Shown in pieces: positions 39,501-51,500 of a DNA stretch of 64,000 nucleotides (positions are counted from its first letter, which is position 1; the number at the start of each line of letters is the position of its first letter). The notes under the pieces were generated by a model that saw nothing but the letters and a program-made list of their open reading frames with translations, ran no database searches and was not told the origin of the DNA. Position numbers and translations under genes: made by a program. The stretch is from assembly GCA_034509425.1 (NCBI GenBank), contig JAVTVJ010001682.1, forward strand, positions 292,069 through 356,068, given 5' to 3'. Origin of the DNA: Eopsaltria australis (taxonomy: Eukaryota > Chordata > Aves > Passeriformes > Petroicidae).

Positions 39501-42500
39501 CAGTTTGTTTTGCTCTGCAGTGATAACAGTTGATGGGGATTGAGGCTCTTTTCAGTGCCTTCATCTTCAAAGGGGTGATGGGAGGATGGTGCTGGGGGTG
39601 TCACCTGAGCCAGGAGTGGCCTTGAGCAGGGAAGGGACAGCCTTGGCATGGTCCTCCCACAGCCTCTCCCAGGAGCATGTTTGTCCAGCATGGATTGTTT
39701 TGCCACCTGAAGAGCTCACAGGCACCCCTGATACGCTCCATGGATTTCCAGACAAGATGTGGGACAGAAAGGTCTTGAGGACAACTTGATTTTTCATCCA
39801 AAACCCCTGACCTGCTCCCAAACCAGCTGTGAGGCAGCTGCAAGTGCTGTTGTGGTTTTATTGTCTCCTTTCCCCTGCTTTTTTCCCTGCATTTCTCTGA
39901 GATCTGATGTTGCCTGGAGCCACTGGCTGGGACAGAAGGATGGAGTAAGATTGCCATAAATAGTGAGCAGGGAGGAGGGGGCACACTTGATGTCACTTCT
40001 GTGTCACCTTGTAAATCAGGAGGGGTTGTGTCTTGCACTTCTGGGGGTTGCACAGAACCTAAGGCCATTGTGCAACCACTTCTGGTTTAAATTTTTATTT
40101 TAAAATTTAATTTGACATGACTGTACCCTTGCATTGTGTCTGTCTGGCTGAGGTGACAGAGCCCAAGGCTTTTCTCCCTGGATTTATGTCCAGCAGGGTC
40201 AGAGGAGGGTGGATTGTTTGTAAGGCTGAGGACAAGCATCCTGCTGGCACCTTGGGTTGTTTTTCCTTTTTTGTTTTGATCTAACAGACAATTGGAGAAG
40301 GAAAAGCCTCTTGCACCACATGATCTCACTGCCTTGGCTCAATTAAGAGAAATCCCAGAGTTTGTGTAACTCACTTCCAAATGCTCCTATTCCAAGAGAT
40401 CTTCAACCTTTTTTTTTGTTTTTCCTCTTGATGATCAGTTCAAGCTTCATTTCAATGTGATTTTTTTTTTTTTTTGCTTTCTTTTACATTTCCATCCCTC
40501 AATACCTGTCCTGCCACCACATCAGCTCATCCTCAGCTGAGCTCTCCATATTCAGCTTTTAACTTTCCCTCTGGGGGTGGATTCTGAAGGGTTTTATCGG
40601 GTTTGTTGTACTTGTCCCAGCACTTTCTCAGCCTCTTGGAATGGGGTGCCCAGCCTGAGCCGCGAGCTGCGCAACAAATCCCATTTTGGGGCTGGCAGGG
40701 ATCACTCCAAGCAGCAGCTGCAAACAATCCTGGAGTTGGTTTTTATTTTTGAATAAAACAGTCTGAAAATCTGGCAGTTTCTGTAATGAAGTCTGGAGAG
40801 TGTCAAAGTGCAGCTTTTGGGTGTTACCCCCCCCATGGTGATGCCAGGCTGGCTTTTCCTGCTTCCCTCTGATGGATCCCTTGGGAATGTGTACCTGGAT
40901 CCAAGGCTGCCTCCTTCCATCTCCCTTGGTGATGCTGACACTGTCTGATTTTGGATGTCCTCCCTCTCCCCCTTGGTTTTCTCCCACTTCCCTGTGAAAT
41001 CTGATAGTCTGGATTTCCATCATGAGGAAACCCCAACTATTATTTTCTTTTTTTCATTTTCTCATGTTCTTACCCCATTAGAGCAGAGGAAATGCTGGTT
41101 TTATGAAGAGATTTCTAAAATTTCCTACCATGCTTTCACAGGCGAGTGAGGCTTAAATTGCCTCCAACTGTGTTGCTGCTTCTGCACCTTCCAGAGGCTT
41201 TAATTGCTGTTTAACTTCATAGAATATCCTGCCTTGGAAGGATCGTCAAGTCCAGCTCCTGGAATTTGGTTCCTGCTGTGGAGAGGGGCTGGGCTGGCAG
41301 TGGGGGATGCTCTGGGTGTGCAGGAGATGCCTGCAGACACCCCTGTGTGCTTTGGAACAGCAGCAAATCTGAAATATTCTGCTGGCTTTGACCACAGGCC
41401 CAGTTTTTCCCCCCAAAGAAAATCATGGCAGGGAATTTGCAGGTTTTGGGAGACTGAGTAGGAGCCCTTTCCTCGCCTCCTCCCTCTTCTCCTCCCTCTT
41501 CAAAGGGCTTTTACCACCATCAATAAATAAGAGGTCTGTGTGCTCCAGGAGCTCCATGACAGGAGTTTTTCTTTCTCCCTCAGAGAGGAAAACGCTTCCA
41601 AGCCAACATATTTTGTGTAATTTTGGGTGAGGTGGTGGCTGGTTTGCGAATTCCATTTTCAGCTCGCTTGATTCACTTATAAATATCCCAAAAGACTCCA
41701 AGGAAGAGATGATTCCTGTGCTCCTGGGTTGGTTTTTTTTTTTTTGCTGCTCCTGCTCGGGTTTGGCTTTAAGCTCCTGGGAGGCCTCCAGGGAGTGGTG
41801 GGGAGGGCTGGGAGCAGATCAGAGCCCAGGCAGAGCTCTGGTGGTGTGTTTGTGGCTGGGATCAGATGCAGGGATGGCTTATCCCGGCGGGATCGAGCCC
41901 GGCACGACTGTGAATGCTCAAAGGCAGGGTTTGTCTGTGTGGGCTGGAAGGAGGGTGCTGCTGGTAATTTTATCCCAGCTACCAGTTTATTAAATCAGCC
42001 TTTTTATTCTGCATTGCTCCTTCAGGTTGAGAGTGCAGTGGATGCAGTGTGGGCTGTGGATTTTTGGGAGAGGGACTTAGGACAAGGGATGGAGTGAGAG
42101 CACAAGGGGGAATGGCTTCCCACTGCCAGAGGGCAGGGATGGATGGGATATTGGGAAGGAATTGTTCCCTGTGAGGCTGGGGAGGCCCTGGCACAGGGTG
42201 CCCAGAGAAGCTGTGGCTGCCCCTGGATCCCTGGCAGTGTCCAAGGCCAGGTTGGACACTGGGGCTTGGAGCAGCCTGGGACAGTGGAAGGTGTCCCTGC
42301 CCATGGCAGGGGTGGAACTGGATGGGCTTTAAGGTCCCTTCCAACCCAAACCAGTCTGTGGTTCTGTGATTTATTTTGATCAAGGTTAGTTTTGTACCTT
42401 TGGAATTTGAGTTCATTTCTGCAAATAAAGAAACATTCTTTACCCAGAAGAAGGAAAAAGCAGCAGTCCCACCTTGGCAGAGTTGGCCCAGGCTGTGAGT

Positions 42501-45500
42501 AGGGGAGCAAATCAGGATGTCTGAGGAGGGGGCTGTGGGTGCAGCACCAGTAGGAGCCCAGTTTGTCCTGGGTGAGCTCTGCCCCAGGCTGGGACAGGAG
42601 CCCCAGCAGCAGAAAAGGGCCCATCTGAGGGATTTCAGTGCTGGAGTGGAAGGACCTTAAAGCTCATCCCATATCCCTCCCCACTGCCATGGGCAGGGAC
42701 ACCTTCCACTGTCCCAGGCTGCTCCAGGCCCTGTCCAGCCTGGCCTTGGACACTGCCAGGGATCCAGGGGCAGCCACAGCTTCTCTCCCCACCCTCACAG
42801 GGTAATGGAAATCTCTCACTTCACACCCATTCCCCCATCACTGTCTGCCTGTGCATAAGTCATTCTCCCTCTCTTTTTATAAACCCCCTTTAAATACTGA
42901 GAGAAGAGAGGTGCATTCATGAGAAGCTTCCTCTCAGGAGCAGATATTTCCTAAGGCTGTGATGGATTAAAATTGGATTGGGGTCATCATAATTAGCTGA
43001 TTGGAATATGATAGTGCATACAACACAGGGCTCATTCCAAGCTGCTCTTGCCCACAGAGCCCTCTCCCAAAGCATTCCCAGGCTGCTGATAGCATTATGT
43101 AACTCAGCCCAGGCAGTAATTGATAATCATTACGATTGCCCACAGAATTCCTCTCCACTTTATTCCCGTTTGACTTTCGTTTGCTGCTCGTTGTCAGAGG
43201 AATGATCTGCTTGGAACCCAGAGGCTTTTTGGCTTTTTATTTCCTGGGTTTGGAATTTTGCAAAACAAATGATTTCCAGAGCTGCTTCTGCTGGGCTGCC
43301 CTCAGTGTCCCCTCTGCTATGGGACCAACATTTTTCCAGCTCTGGGAAGCTGCTGGCAGTGATCCGTGGCTCCCTGTTCCTCATGCCTGGCTCCATCTTT
43401 CCTAATTCCTGTGTGGGTTCCTGGCCTGGCACCCCGGGCTGGTCCCTGCTGAGCCCGGGGGAGCCGTGCTGGCCGTGCCCTCTGTGTGGCTGTGTGAATC
43501 CAGGCACCCGTGGAAAATGGAGCTACAGAGCTGCCAGACTGGTTCTGCTGGGCTGCAAATCAGGGAAGCATTGAGGCTGGAAAGGAGCTCTGGGACCATT
43601 GAGTCCAACTGTTCCAACACTGCCAAGGCCACCACTAAAACGTGTCCCCGAGTGCCACATCCACATGTTTTTTGAACACTTCCAGGGATGGTGACTCCAC
43701 CACTGCCCTGGGCAGCTGTGCCAGTGCATGACCACTCTTTCCATGAAGAAATGTTCCCAATATCCAACCTAAACCTCCCCTGGTGCAACTTGAGGCCGTT
43801 TCCCCTCATCCTGTCCCTGTTCCCTGGGAGCACAGCCCGACACCCCCGGCTGCCCCCTCCTGTCAGGGAGTTGTGCAGAGCCACAAGGTCCCCCCTGAGC
43901 CTCCTTTTCTCCAGGCTGAGCCCCTTTCCCAGCTCCCTCAGCTGCTGCTGGTGCTCCAGCCCCTTCCCCAGCTCTGTTCCCTTCTCTGGACCTGCTCCAG
44001 CCCCTCAGTGTCCTTCCTGTCATGAGGGGCCCAGAGCTGACCCTGGGACTGGAGGTGCCTCAGTAGGTGCTGATTCCAGGCCTTTCTCCCATGGTGGTGG
44101 CTCCCTGTGGACAGAGAGAGGATCTGGCCTTGGGGAGTTGTGCATTTTGTCCTTGCAGTGCCTCTCCCACTCTCCAGCAGCGTTCCCAGCTCCTCTCAGA
44201 GCAGTGCAGGCTCTCGGTGTGCACTGAGCTGCCTGGAGCCGCTCTCCTGACGGGGTTTTTGGGACATCTGCAGTGCAGCTGTTGGCTGAACCAGCCCAGT
44301 CTGGAGGACAGTTGTGCTTTGCTGATTGTCTCATGTCAGGCAGAGTCCCCAAAGCTCCTCTCAGCCTTTGGTTTCCACTTTCAAATGATTCCATCTTTCA
44401 GTCCCCTTCCCACATGTGGGATGGTGCTGAGGGCTGATGCTTTGGGTTCAGGCCTGAGGCCTCCCAGCAGAGACAGGACTGCAATCATTCACAGTGGGAG
44501 AAACATCAGGGATTTCCTCAGGCTGCTCTCAGAATCACTGGTTGTTCATGCATTTGTGTGTCTGTGCTTTGGAGCATCCCATATTTGAGTTGGAGGGGAC
44601 CCTAAAGCCCATCCAGTGCCACCCCCTGCCATGGGCAGGGACACCTTCCACTGTCCCATGCTGCTCCAAGCCCCAGTGTCCAACCTGGTCTTGGGCACTG
44701 CCAGGGATCCAGGGGCAGGCACAGCTTCTCTGGGCACCCTGTGCCAGGGCCTGCCCACCCTCACAGGGAACAATTCCTTCCCAATATCCCATCCATCCCT
44801 GCCCTGTGGCAGTGGGAAGCCATTCCCTGTGTCCTGTCCCTCCATCCCTTGTCCCCAGTCCCTCTCCAGCTCTCCTGGAGCCCCTTTAGGTCCTGGAAGG
44901 GGCTCTGAGGTGTCCCTGGAGCCTTCCCTTCTCCAGGTGAACACCCCCAGCTCTCCCAGCCTGGCTCCAGAGCAGAAGGGCTCCAGCCCTTGGGGCATCT
45001 CCATGGGCTCCTCTAGACTCTCTCTAACAGCTCCATGGGCTTGTGTTGGAGGCCCTTGATGTGCTTGGCAGCAGGAAGATCCCTCCAGGCTGAAGGAGGG
45101 CTCTGCATTAATAGGGGAGTCACAGTTGGAGTCAGTGGTACCTGGCATGAATCTTGTTCTGTGATCCCAAAACTTCCAAGCCCAAGGAATAGCCCTGGAG
45201 ATGCCATGGAGCAATGGCAGTGCCAGCCTGGGCTTTCTGCATGGCTCAGAGCTCTACAGAAATGGTCTCTTCTCCCCAAATTTTGGGTTGTGATGAGGCT
45301 TCCCCTTCCCTGTCTAGCCTTGGCTGGAGTTGGTGTTGGGCAGAGTAAGTTATTAATGGTGCTGTGGGTTGTGGGGGGGAGGGAAGGGCAGGGGACACGA
45401 CCAAGGAGAGCCATGGGGACAATTCCTCCCACAGTGCCCGTAGTGCTGAGCTGGAGTGCTTGGGATTGGCCCAAATCTCTGTGAGTGGTCCTAGATCCTC

Positions 45501-48500
45501 CCTGGAACTCTGCTGTCCTGATTTTGGGGCTGGACTGGGGTTTTCCTCAGTGGAAGTGAGGATGTGAGAACCTCAGTGGGACAGGGATGGGGCTCCACCA
45601 CTGCTGGCACGAGGGTTCCTTATGGCTGTGGGCTTGGTCCAGGCACTTTATTCCTGATTTTGGTCAGGGTTTTTCCCCTCTTTAGGAGAAAACTGCTCTT
45701 AAAGCAGGGAATTCTGAAGGCTGCTGTGGAGAGAGGTTCCAGGCTGCTGGGAGGCTTCTCCCCATCCAGCTCCTTCCAGTGCAACAGCAAAACCCCTTTT
45801 CCTAGGAATGCCAGTGACTAAACTGCCTTTGCTCCCTGTGACCACGTTCTGTGATCCTGTTGAAGCTGAAGCACTCAGGGACAGTGGTATTTGATAGGAG
45901 TTTGTGTGCTGGGTTAAGTGACATTAATTCCTGAGTTCCTGTGTGTGTCCTGGTGTGTCCCAGCACCGCGTGGCACGGGCTGGTGACAGCTCTGGGGATG
46001 TCCTGTGGAGCTCTCGGTGTCCCAAGGGTGGTGACAGCTTTGTTTGGCAGCGTGGTTGGTGAGCAGCCTCTCAATAAATAAATAAATAAATAAACCCCGA
46101 TTTATTTATTTTTAATAACACATTGTAGCTTTCCAGAAGAAAGAGCTCCTGTTCTCTCTGTGCTGTGTCCCGTGGTGAAATGCCAGGGGTGTGAGGTTGT
46201 GTTTGAGTCAGTGCTGCTGCTGGAAGGGCTTTTCAGCCTGCAGGCTGTTCCTGCTTCCTCCTCTCCCCTGAGGAGGAGGAAAGCCAGAGGGAGAGGAGCT
46301 GGTGCTGGGAGGGAGCTGCATCATCTGCAAGGCTGATGGAAAATCCACTTGCCAGAGTCCAGTAGGAAGCTGGGCTCCAGCAAAACGGGCAGGAAGTGGA
46401 AGGAGCCCAAACCAAGAGTTTTTAGAGAGAAGAAGCTGCTGGGGGCACAGGGCTCGGAGCCAGGCTGGGATCCACGTGGCTGCTCCACAATCCCACATTC
46501 CCAAACAAACACGGCATGAAACGAGGGGCTGCTGGAGTTGCTCTGCTTGGAGAAGGTGTATCTGCGCTGAAATGGGAAAATAACATTCAGTCCCAGCTTG
46601 GCTTTGGGAGCTGATCGGGCCATGGAGGCTTTCACCGCCGCCTTTGGCTGGGGAGGGATGAAGAGGCAGCTGTTGCCTCTTTTGCCTGGACATATTCCTT
46701 ATTTTTTTCCAGGGGAGTGGCTGTTCTTCACCCTGCTCACTGTGTGTGTGTGAGGAGTTTACAGCTGGGGGAAAAAATAAAATTTGGATATTCTTGTGGA
46801 ATATTCTCCCTGTGCTTGCTAAATGGATGCAGCAACCAGCTGATCTCTCCTGGCTGCTTGGAGCTCTGGACTGCTGTCCTGGCAGCAGCACAGCAGGGAG
46901 GATGCAAAGAGCAGAGGGAGGGTTTGTGGGACCTTCCCGAGAGGTCCATGGGGAATTTTGGAAGCTTTGGGTTTTAACAGGAAGGTGCTGGAGGTCTTGG
47001 TGTGGAATAGGAGCATTCTGGAGACCTTGGTTAGGAGCAGGAGGGTTCTTGGTGTGCAGCAGGGAATTCTCTCTTGGACTCTGAGCTGCACCTCCAGGCT
47101 GTGTGGAGCATCCATCCCGTTCTGGCACTGTAGAGTGGCTGAGGTGTGGTGGCTGAAGGAGGGATGCTGGTGACACAGGCAGGGCTGACCGCACAGAGGC
47201 AGGTCCCCTGTGCAGGGCAGGGACTTGGCTGCCAGCCTGGCACACACCTGCAAGGCCATGGAGCAGATTCCAGGCCCCTTGCTCCCCCCTGCTCCAGGAG
47301 GTGCTGAGGAGCATTGGCGTGGCCATGGCGTTGTTTGCTTGATGTGGTGCTGCCTTCATGCCCAGTGCTTCCAACCCCTGAGGTCCTGGCCTTCCCAAAC
47401 TATGCACGGCATCTCAGCCTCTTCTCCCTTGCTCCAGGAATCTACCTCTGAGCCTTTGATCCGTTCTGGGCTCTTTTCCCCGCTCTGGCAGGTCTGCTCC
47501 GTGTCCTTCACACAAGCAGCCCTTTCTGGAGCTGCCTGAAGGGGTGCCAAAAGGACGGGAATAACTTGAAGCAGCTCTAAAAAAGAATTAAGTCTTTATG
47601 CTTTGCTGGGCTCTCGTTCAGGCTTGTTTGTGTTACAATCAGCTCAGTTTTGCCCGGGTGGCAGTGCAGTGGGGCTGGGCCAGGCAGGTTCCTCCTCTCC
47701 TGTTTAGTGTTTGCCACTCTGCTGCCCCAGAGGCTCCTTGTGCCCACCAGATTCCCAGCATTTACAAGCTGAGAGCTGCAGCTCTGTGCCCCAGCAGCAG
47801 AAGGACGTGGAGCTACTGGAGCAAGTCCAGAGGAGCCCATGGAGATGCTCCAAGGGCTGGAGCCCCTCTGCTCTGGAGAGGAGAAGGCTCCAGGGAGAGC
47901 TCAGTGCCCCTTCCAGGGCCTAAAGGGGCTCCAGGAGAGCTGGAGAGGGACTGGGGACACGGGATGGAGGGACAGGACACAGGGAATGGCTTCCCACTGC
48001 CAGAGGGCAGGGATAGATGGGACATTGGGAAGGAATTGTTCCCTGGGAGGGTGGGCAGGCCCTGGCACAGGGTGCCCAGAGAAGCTGTGGCTGCCCCTGG
48101 ATCCCTGGCAGTGCCCAAGGCCAGGTTGGACAGGGCTTGGAGCAGCCTGGGATAGTGGAAGGTGTCCCTGCCCATGGCAGTGGGGTGGGATGGGATGAGT
48201 TTAAGGTCTCTTCCCACCCAGATAATCCTGTGATTCCATGATTATTGTATGAGTTACAGCCTGTACATTGTGTTTTGGGGAGGGTGAGTGCCATGCCAGT
48301 GAGAGGATTGATTCTGGGATGTGCCATGGAGGTTTTGTGCTGCTTTCCAGCCTGAAGGGGAGCACAGGGAAGCAAACACCACAATCCTGGATTTGTAAGC
48401 CCGGACAGCGTCTGTAACCAAGCAGCCCCATCACACCAACACCTGGGTTTGGTGCAGGGCACTTTGCACTGAGCCACGCCTGGCAAAACATCCAGCATCT

Positions 48501-51500
48501 TAAAATGCCTAACCCTTGGTATGTGACCTCCCAGTGTTTTATTGTGCTGCTTTTTGTTTGTTCAGATCAGCTCCAAGCCCTGGGGTGGCTCCGTGTCCCT
48601 GTTCTGCACACACCACCCGGGGTGGCTCCGTGGTGGCCCTTGGCTCTGCCCCCAGGGCTGCTCCCCCTCCACCGAGGTGTGTATTTTATCTAAGGAGTAA
48701 CCAGGCATTAAACCTTTTTTTTCTTTCTTGATTTAACCTGGCCTCCTGCCTCTGAGCCGTGTTTGGAAGGGTGAGAACAGGTTTCTCTTGTCATCAGAGG
48801 AACAAAAGCTAGAAACAAAGGCTTGGAAGGTGGAGGAAGAACCCTCTTCAAGTTCTTTAAAGGAATAAATGTTTAGAGTAGAGCATCGTGGCTGCTGAAG
48901 CCTTTGAGCACTTAGGGAGCGACAGGAAACTTGGAACACTTGAGACAAACAATTAAATTTGGATTAAAACCATCTCAGCGTAACTTATATTCCTGTTAAT
49001 GTTTCCAAACCATCCTTGAAGTTGTTTGTTTAAATACGTTTTTATGCTTCAGCTGCAACAATTGAGGGATAATTTGGAAATGTCACACTTGGCATTTGAG
49101 AATACACTTAAATACCACAAATTGAAGCTCCTGAAGCCCTGGTGAGCACAGACGTTTTCCTGCCCCCAGATATCCTTGGAGCTGGTATGTTTAGTCCAAA
49201 AAGGTCCTGTACAGACCAGAGGAATTTCTACCAGCAGGTAAAAATACCCCAAACTTCTGGGTGTGAGTGATCCAGGTGGTGGAGATCTCCTGCAGTTCAG
49301 CTCCACGTTCTGCACTGAGGACCTGGCTGGATCCATTTGTCCTGGTTTCTCGTGGGCGTGGGCAGGAAGGATGTGGGTCCTCAGGCTCTTTTGGCTGCCA
49401 GCTCTTTAAAACATATTCTGGCTTCTTTTTCTGCTTCCTGGTGAATTGTGAGTGTTTGAGGGGAAGTCTTTTCCTCTGCAGGCTCTCAGTGTGTGGAGGG
49501 GATCTGGTCCTCATCATCAGCCTTGGGCTGGTTCTTGGCTCACAGTTGGCTTGGAGATCTCTTCTTCCCCTTCCAAAAGGGAAAAACAGGAGTTTGGTGG
49601 GGAGAGGATTCTCTCCTTTCCACTCTGTATCCACATCTCTCCCTTCTGGCATTTCACGCAGGAGGAGCCCGGTGACCCTGGGAGAGGCTTTGGGTTTGGG
49701 GCCAGAGTCAGGGGGGGCAAGACTGGGGGAGAAACTGCCCCAAGGAGGTGAGGAGCAAAAGCTGTGGCAGGCTGAGAAGCCTTTTCTCTTGGATTAATAG
49801 CAAAATGAGGGTTTGTTAGGCAGAGTGGGTGTATTAAATGGCAAGGATCTGGTCTGCCTGGGAAGAGGATGTGTCTTCCCTTTGGGAGCTTGCTCACTTT
49901 GTTCCTTCTCTGTCTTGGTTTGTGGGTGATCTCTCTCCCATCCTTCTTCTTTTAATACTTGCAGGCTTATCCTTAAAATAATTATTCCTCTTTATTCCTC
50001 CTAAATACAGGAGACTTACTCCCCTTCTACCTTTAACAGTAGCTTTGATTATTTGTTCTGTGGCAGGAAGAGATGAGAACAAACCAGTCTGAGGCTTCCT
50101 TTGTCTCCTGCTCAGGAAGGTGCCTGGATCCTTGGTTTCAAGTACCCCTGTGGAAACAGAGGCCCTGCAGTGCTGGAGCCTCGGGATGAAGGGATGGGAA
50201 GGATGAGCTGATGTCTGGGCAAGATTAGGGAGGGATGATGCAGAAAACATCTTCACCAGTGTTGCTCATGGTGGACCTTTGAACAGAGACCTGAGGAGGC
50301 ACGATCTGCCTGTTGAGCTCCTCCTGAAGTTTTGGGAAAGGCTGGGAGAGCAAAATCCTGGCAGCAGCCTTGGGTCAGCGCTGCCACTTGTGAAATAAAT
50401 AATGCAGTTCTTGCACTGCTTACTCACCATTGACCACGGCTGCTCCCTGTAATGAGATCTGCCCCTTGGGGGTGTTTTAAAGGTTACTTAATTAGGTGTA
50501 ATTGCAGCAGAATAGAAACCTGCTTTGAGGTTCTGAGTGCTTAGTGGAGTGCCAGCTCCTTCAGCAAATTAGGGAGTCAGATCCCATAAACACGGCTGGA
50601 GCCGGAGTAATCCCAGTTATCAGCCTCCCCCTCGGCCTGGCTGTTTATGGTGATGAAGCCACAGAAGTGAAGTGCTGGGAAGGGTGTTCCTGGCTCTGGG
50701 AATGGTGCAGCTGTGCTTCCCATCCCAGCAGCAGTGTGGGAAGGCAGCATGAGGCTGTGCTCACATTGTTGGGCTGGGAATGCTCTCTCAGCAGCCAGCA
50801 CGGGGGGGGTGGATGTGCTCTTACCCCAGACAAATGCTGCATTAGCAGGGATCAGTTCATTTCAGCTGATCCCACTGGAACCCATGGATTTAGGGAGCGT
50901 GGGATCTAAAGAGAGCTCTGTGGGGACAGCTGTGTCTTTGGGATGGCCCCTTTGGTTTGGCTGCAGGAGCTTCAGCAGTCCCAGCACGTTTCCCAAAGGT
51001 GAAAAAAGGATACTCTGGCATCCGTCATCAGCATTTAAAAATAATACACATTTTTCTTTGAAAAGATTGGTTTAGCCTTGAGAGGCAAGGTGGGTTTTTA
51101 GGGACAAGTGAGTGCCTTGGCTTGTGTTAAACGTGGAGGGTGGAGGTGCTGCATCCACCTTTGTGTAACCCTGAGAGGTTTTACACTGCGCGTTCTCACT
51201 TGGATCAGTTCCTGTGGGCCACTCCAGGCCACACACCTGCTGAAACAGAGAGGAGAGCAGCTGCTGTGAGCCCTCCCTGTGCCTTTTATTGCTAAAAATC
51301 CCTCAATTTGGCACTTCAGCCAGTGTGGCACTCGGCTTTCTCTCTGCTTGAGTTCAGGGATTATCTCACCTGCAGTACTGTTACCCCCCCAAAGATACAG
51401 GACATTCAGAGTAGATTTGGGCTTCTGGCAGTCAGGGAAGAGTAATTAAAATTACATGAGAGGTATTTGGATTTTCATGTCCTGTGTCAGCCAAGCAGGA

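Noticed and set aside
47598..48155. Recurring protein-like sequence ([27 protein letters not shown]) at many places in the window
   Set aside because: These are translations of CR1 3' untranslated tails in both orientations, not a gene family.
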